Below, piece by piece: positions 63,186-64,000 of a DNA stretch of 64,000 nucleotides. Every line of letters starts with the position of its first letter. Position 1 is the stretch's first letter. The notes beneath the pieces were generated by a model. It was not told the origin of the DNA, ran no database searches, and saw nothing but the letters and a program-made list of their open reading frames with translations. Source of the DNA: Maniola hyperantus (taxonomy: Eukaryota; Arthropoda; Insecta; Lepidoptera; Nymphalidae); the NCBI RefSeq assembly GCF_902806685.2, contig NC_048541.1, positions 14,022,662 to 14,086,661 of the forward strand, read 5' to 3'. A program made the position numbers and the translations under genes.

Positions 63186-63975
63186 GTGCCGCAAGCCTCA
63201 GCCTGGAAGTGCGGCCAGAGACGCAGTCGCCGGTGTGGCCGGAGTACAGCCGGGAACACGGCTGGCAACGCGGCCAGAAGCGCGGCCTCCACGCCGCGAT
63301 GCGACTGGGAGCGCAGCCGGCAGGACAGCTGGGCGGTGCGGCCGCCCAGCTGGCCGCTGGCACGGCCAGGAGCGCGGCCGGGAGCACGGCCGTCGGCGCG
63401 GCTTGAAGTGCGGCCGCCGGCGCGGCCGGGAGCTCGGCCGCCGGTGCAGCTGAGAGCGCGGCCGTCGGTGCGGCCGGGAGCGCGGCCGTCGATGCGGCCG
63501 GGAGTGCGGCCGGGAGCGCAGCCGTCGGTGCGGCTGTCGGCGCGGCTGGGAGCGCAGCCGCCGCCGGTGCAGCCGGGAACGCGGCCGTCGGTACGGCCGG
63601 GAGTGCGGCCGTTGGTGCGGCCGGGAGCGCGGCCGTCGGTACGGCCGGGAGTGCGGCCGTCGGCGTGGCTGGGTGCGCGGCCGTTGGCGCGGCCGGGATC
63701 GCGGCCGTTGGTGTGGCCGTCGGCGCGGCTGGAAGCGCAGCCGCCGGTGCGGCTGGGGACGTGACCGTCGGCGCGGCTGAGAGCGCGGCCGTCGGCGCGG
63801 CTGAGAGCGCGGCCGTCGGCGCGGCCGTCGGCGCGGCTGAGAGCGCGGCCGTCGGCGCGGCTGAGAGCGCGGCCGTCGGCGCGGCTGAGAGCGCGGCCGT
63901 CGGCGCGGCTGAGAGCGCGGCCGTCGGCGCGGCCGAGAGCTCGGCCGCCGCGGTGCGGCTGGGAGTCCAACCAGA
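63186..63975. repeat. GC-rich 24-bp minisatellite
   Basis: The unit is 'gagagcgcggccgtcggcg' + 'cggct', with variants 'gggagcgcggcc'. The first part (63186-63560) is irregular, and the last part (63770-63930) is nearly pure. Because the unit is a multiple of three and lacks stops, most frames stay open on both strands. They read as ESAAVGAA on the plus strand or ADGRALSR on the minus strand. I see no known protein domain. If it is translated, it may be a repeat-rich protein of the adjoining LTR element, but this is speculation. Confidence 0.75.
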
Positions 63976-64000
63976 GCAACCGAGGGAAGCAGAAAAGTCT

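Noticed and set aside
63167..63979. Long minus-strand frame rich in ADGRALSR repeats
   Set aside because: It arises from a 24-bp GC-rich minisatellite with no stops in most frames. The plus strand is equally open, and no domain is recognisable.

Overview
This window looks like AT-rich, repeat-dense genomic DNA from a moth or butterfly (Lepidoptera). I infer this from the repeats. It holds many copies of short elements carrying the 'cgcgacttcgtccgcgtgg' and 'gactcgcacttggccgg' signatures, tRNA-derived SINEs, RTE-type LINE ends followed by GAT/GACT microsatellites, and small inverted-repeat DNA elements. These are familiar from lepidopteran genomes. There is no bacterial operon, CRISPR array, rRNA or convincing functional tRNA gene.

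Only one well-supported host gene is present. It is a three-exon gustatory receptor (Gr) on the minus strand (30912-32390), with good splice sites and the family's C-terminal TY...QF signature. A second possible small gene on the plus strand (about 22185-23639) has two convincing coding exons that I do not recognise, and its exon phases are not fully resolved.

The rest is mobile DNA. Positions 1-6000 hold a decayed tyrosine-recombinase gene of DIRS type, a perfect 72-bp inverted repeat, LINE ends, SINEs and an hAT-type MITE. Positions 6000-20000 hold several MITE families (one hAT copy with a perfect 8-bp target duplication), two inverted copies of the same LINE 3' end, and a tandem array split by insertions. 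Positions 20000-34400 hold the two gene loci and a cluster of three inverted-repeat elements. Positions 34400-57000 are a mosaic of interspersed repeats with a 1.7-kb TIR transposon remnant (38501-40224), two elements flanked by TTAA in piggyBac style, and a long palindrome at 47895-48200.

The most structured part is 57150-64000. A non-autonomous LTR retrotransposon has nearly identical 1.17-kb LTRs, a 4-bp target duplication, and no gag/pol. Its interior is packed with tandem arrays. It sits inside a MITE, which sits inside an older interspersed repeat. Just downstream lies what looks like the 5' LTR and primer-binding site of another LTR element, followed by a very GC-rich 24-bp minisatellite that runs almost to the window edge.

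Family labels used below (SINE-A/B/C, REP-1 to REP-10, TA1) are mine, for copies that match each other within this window.
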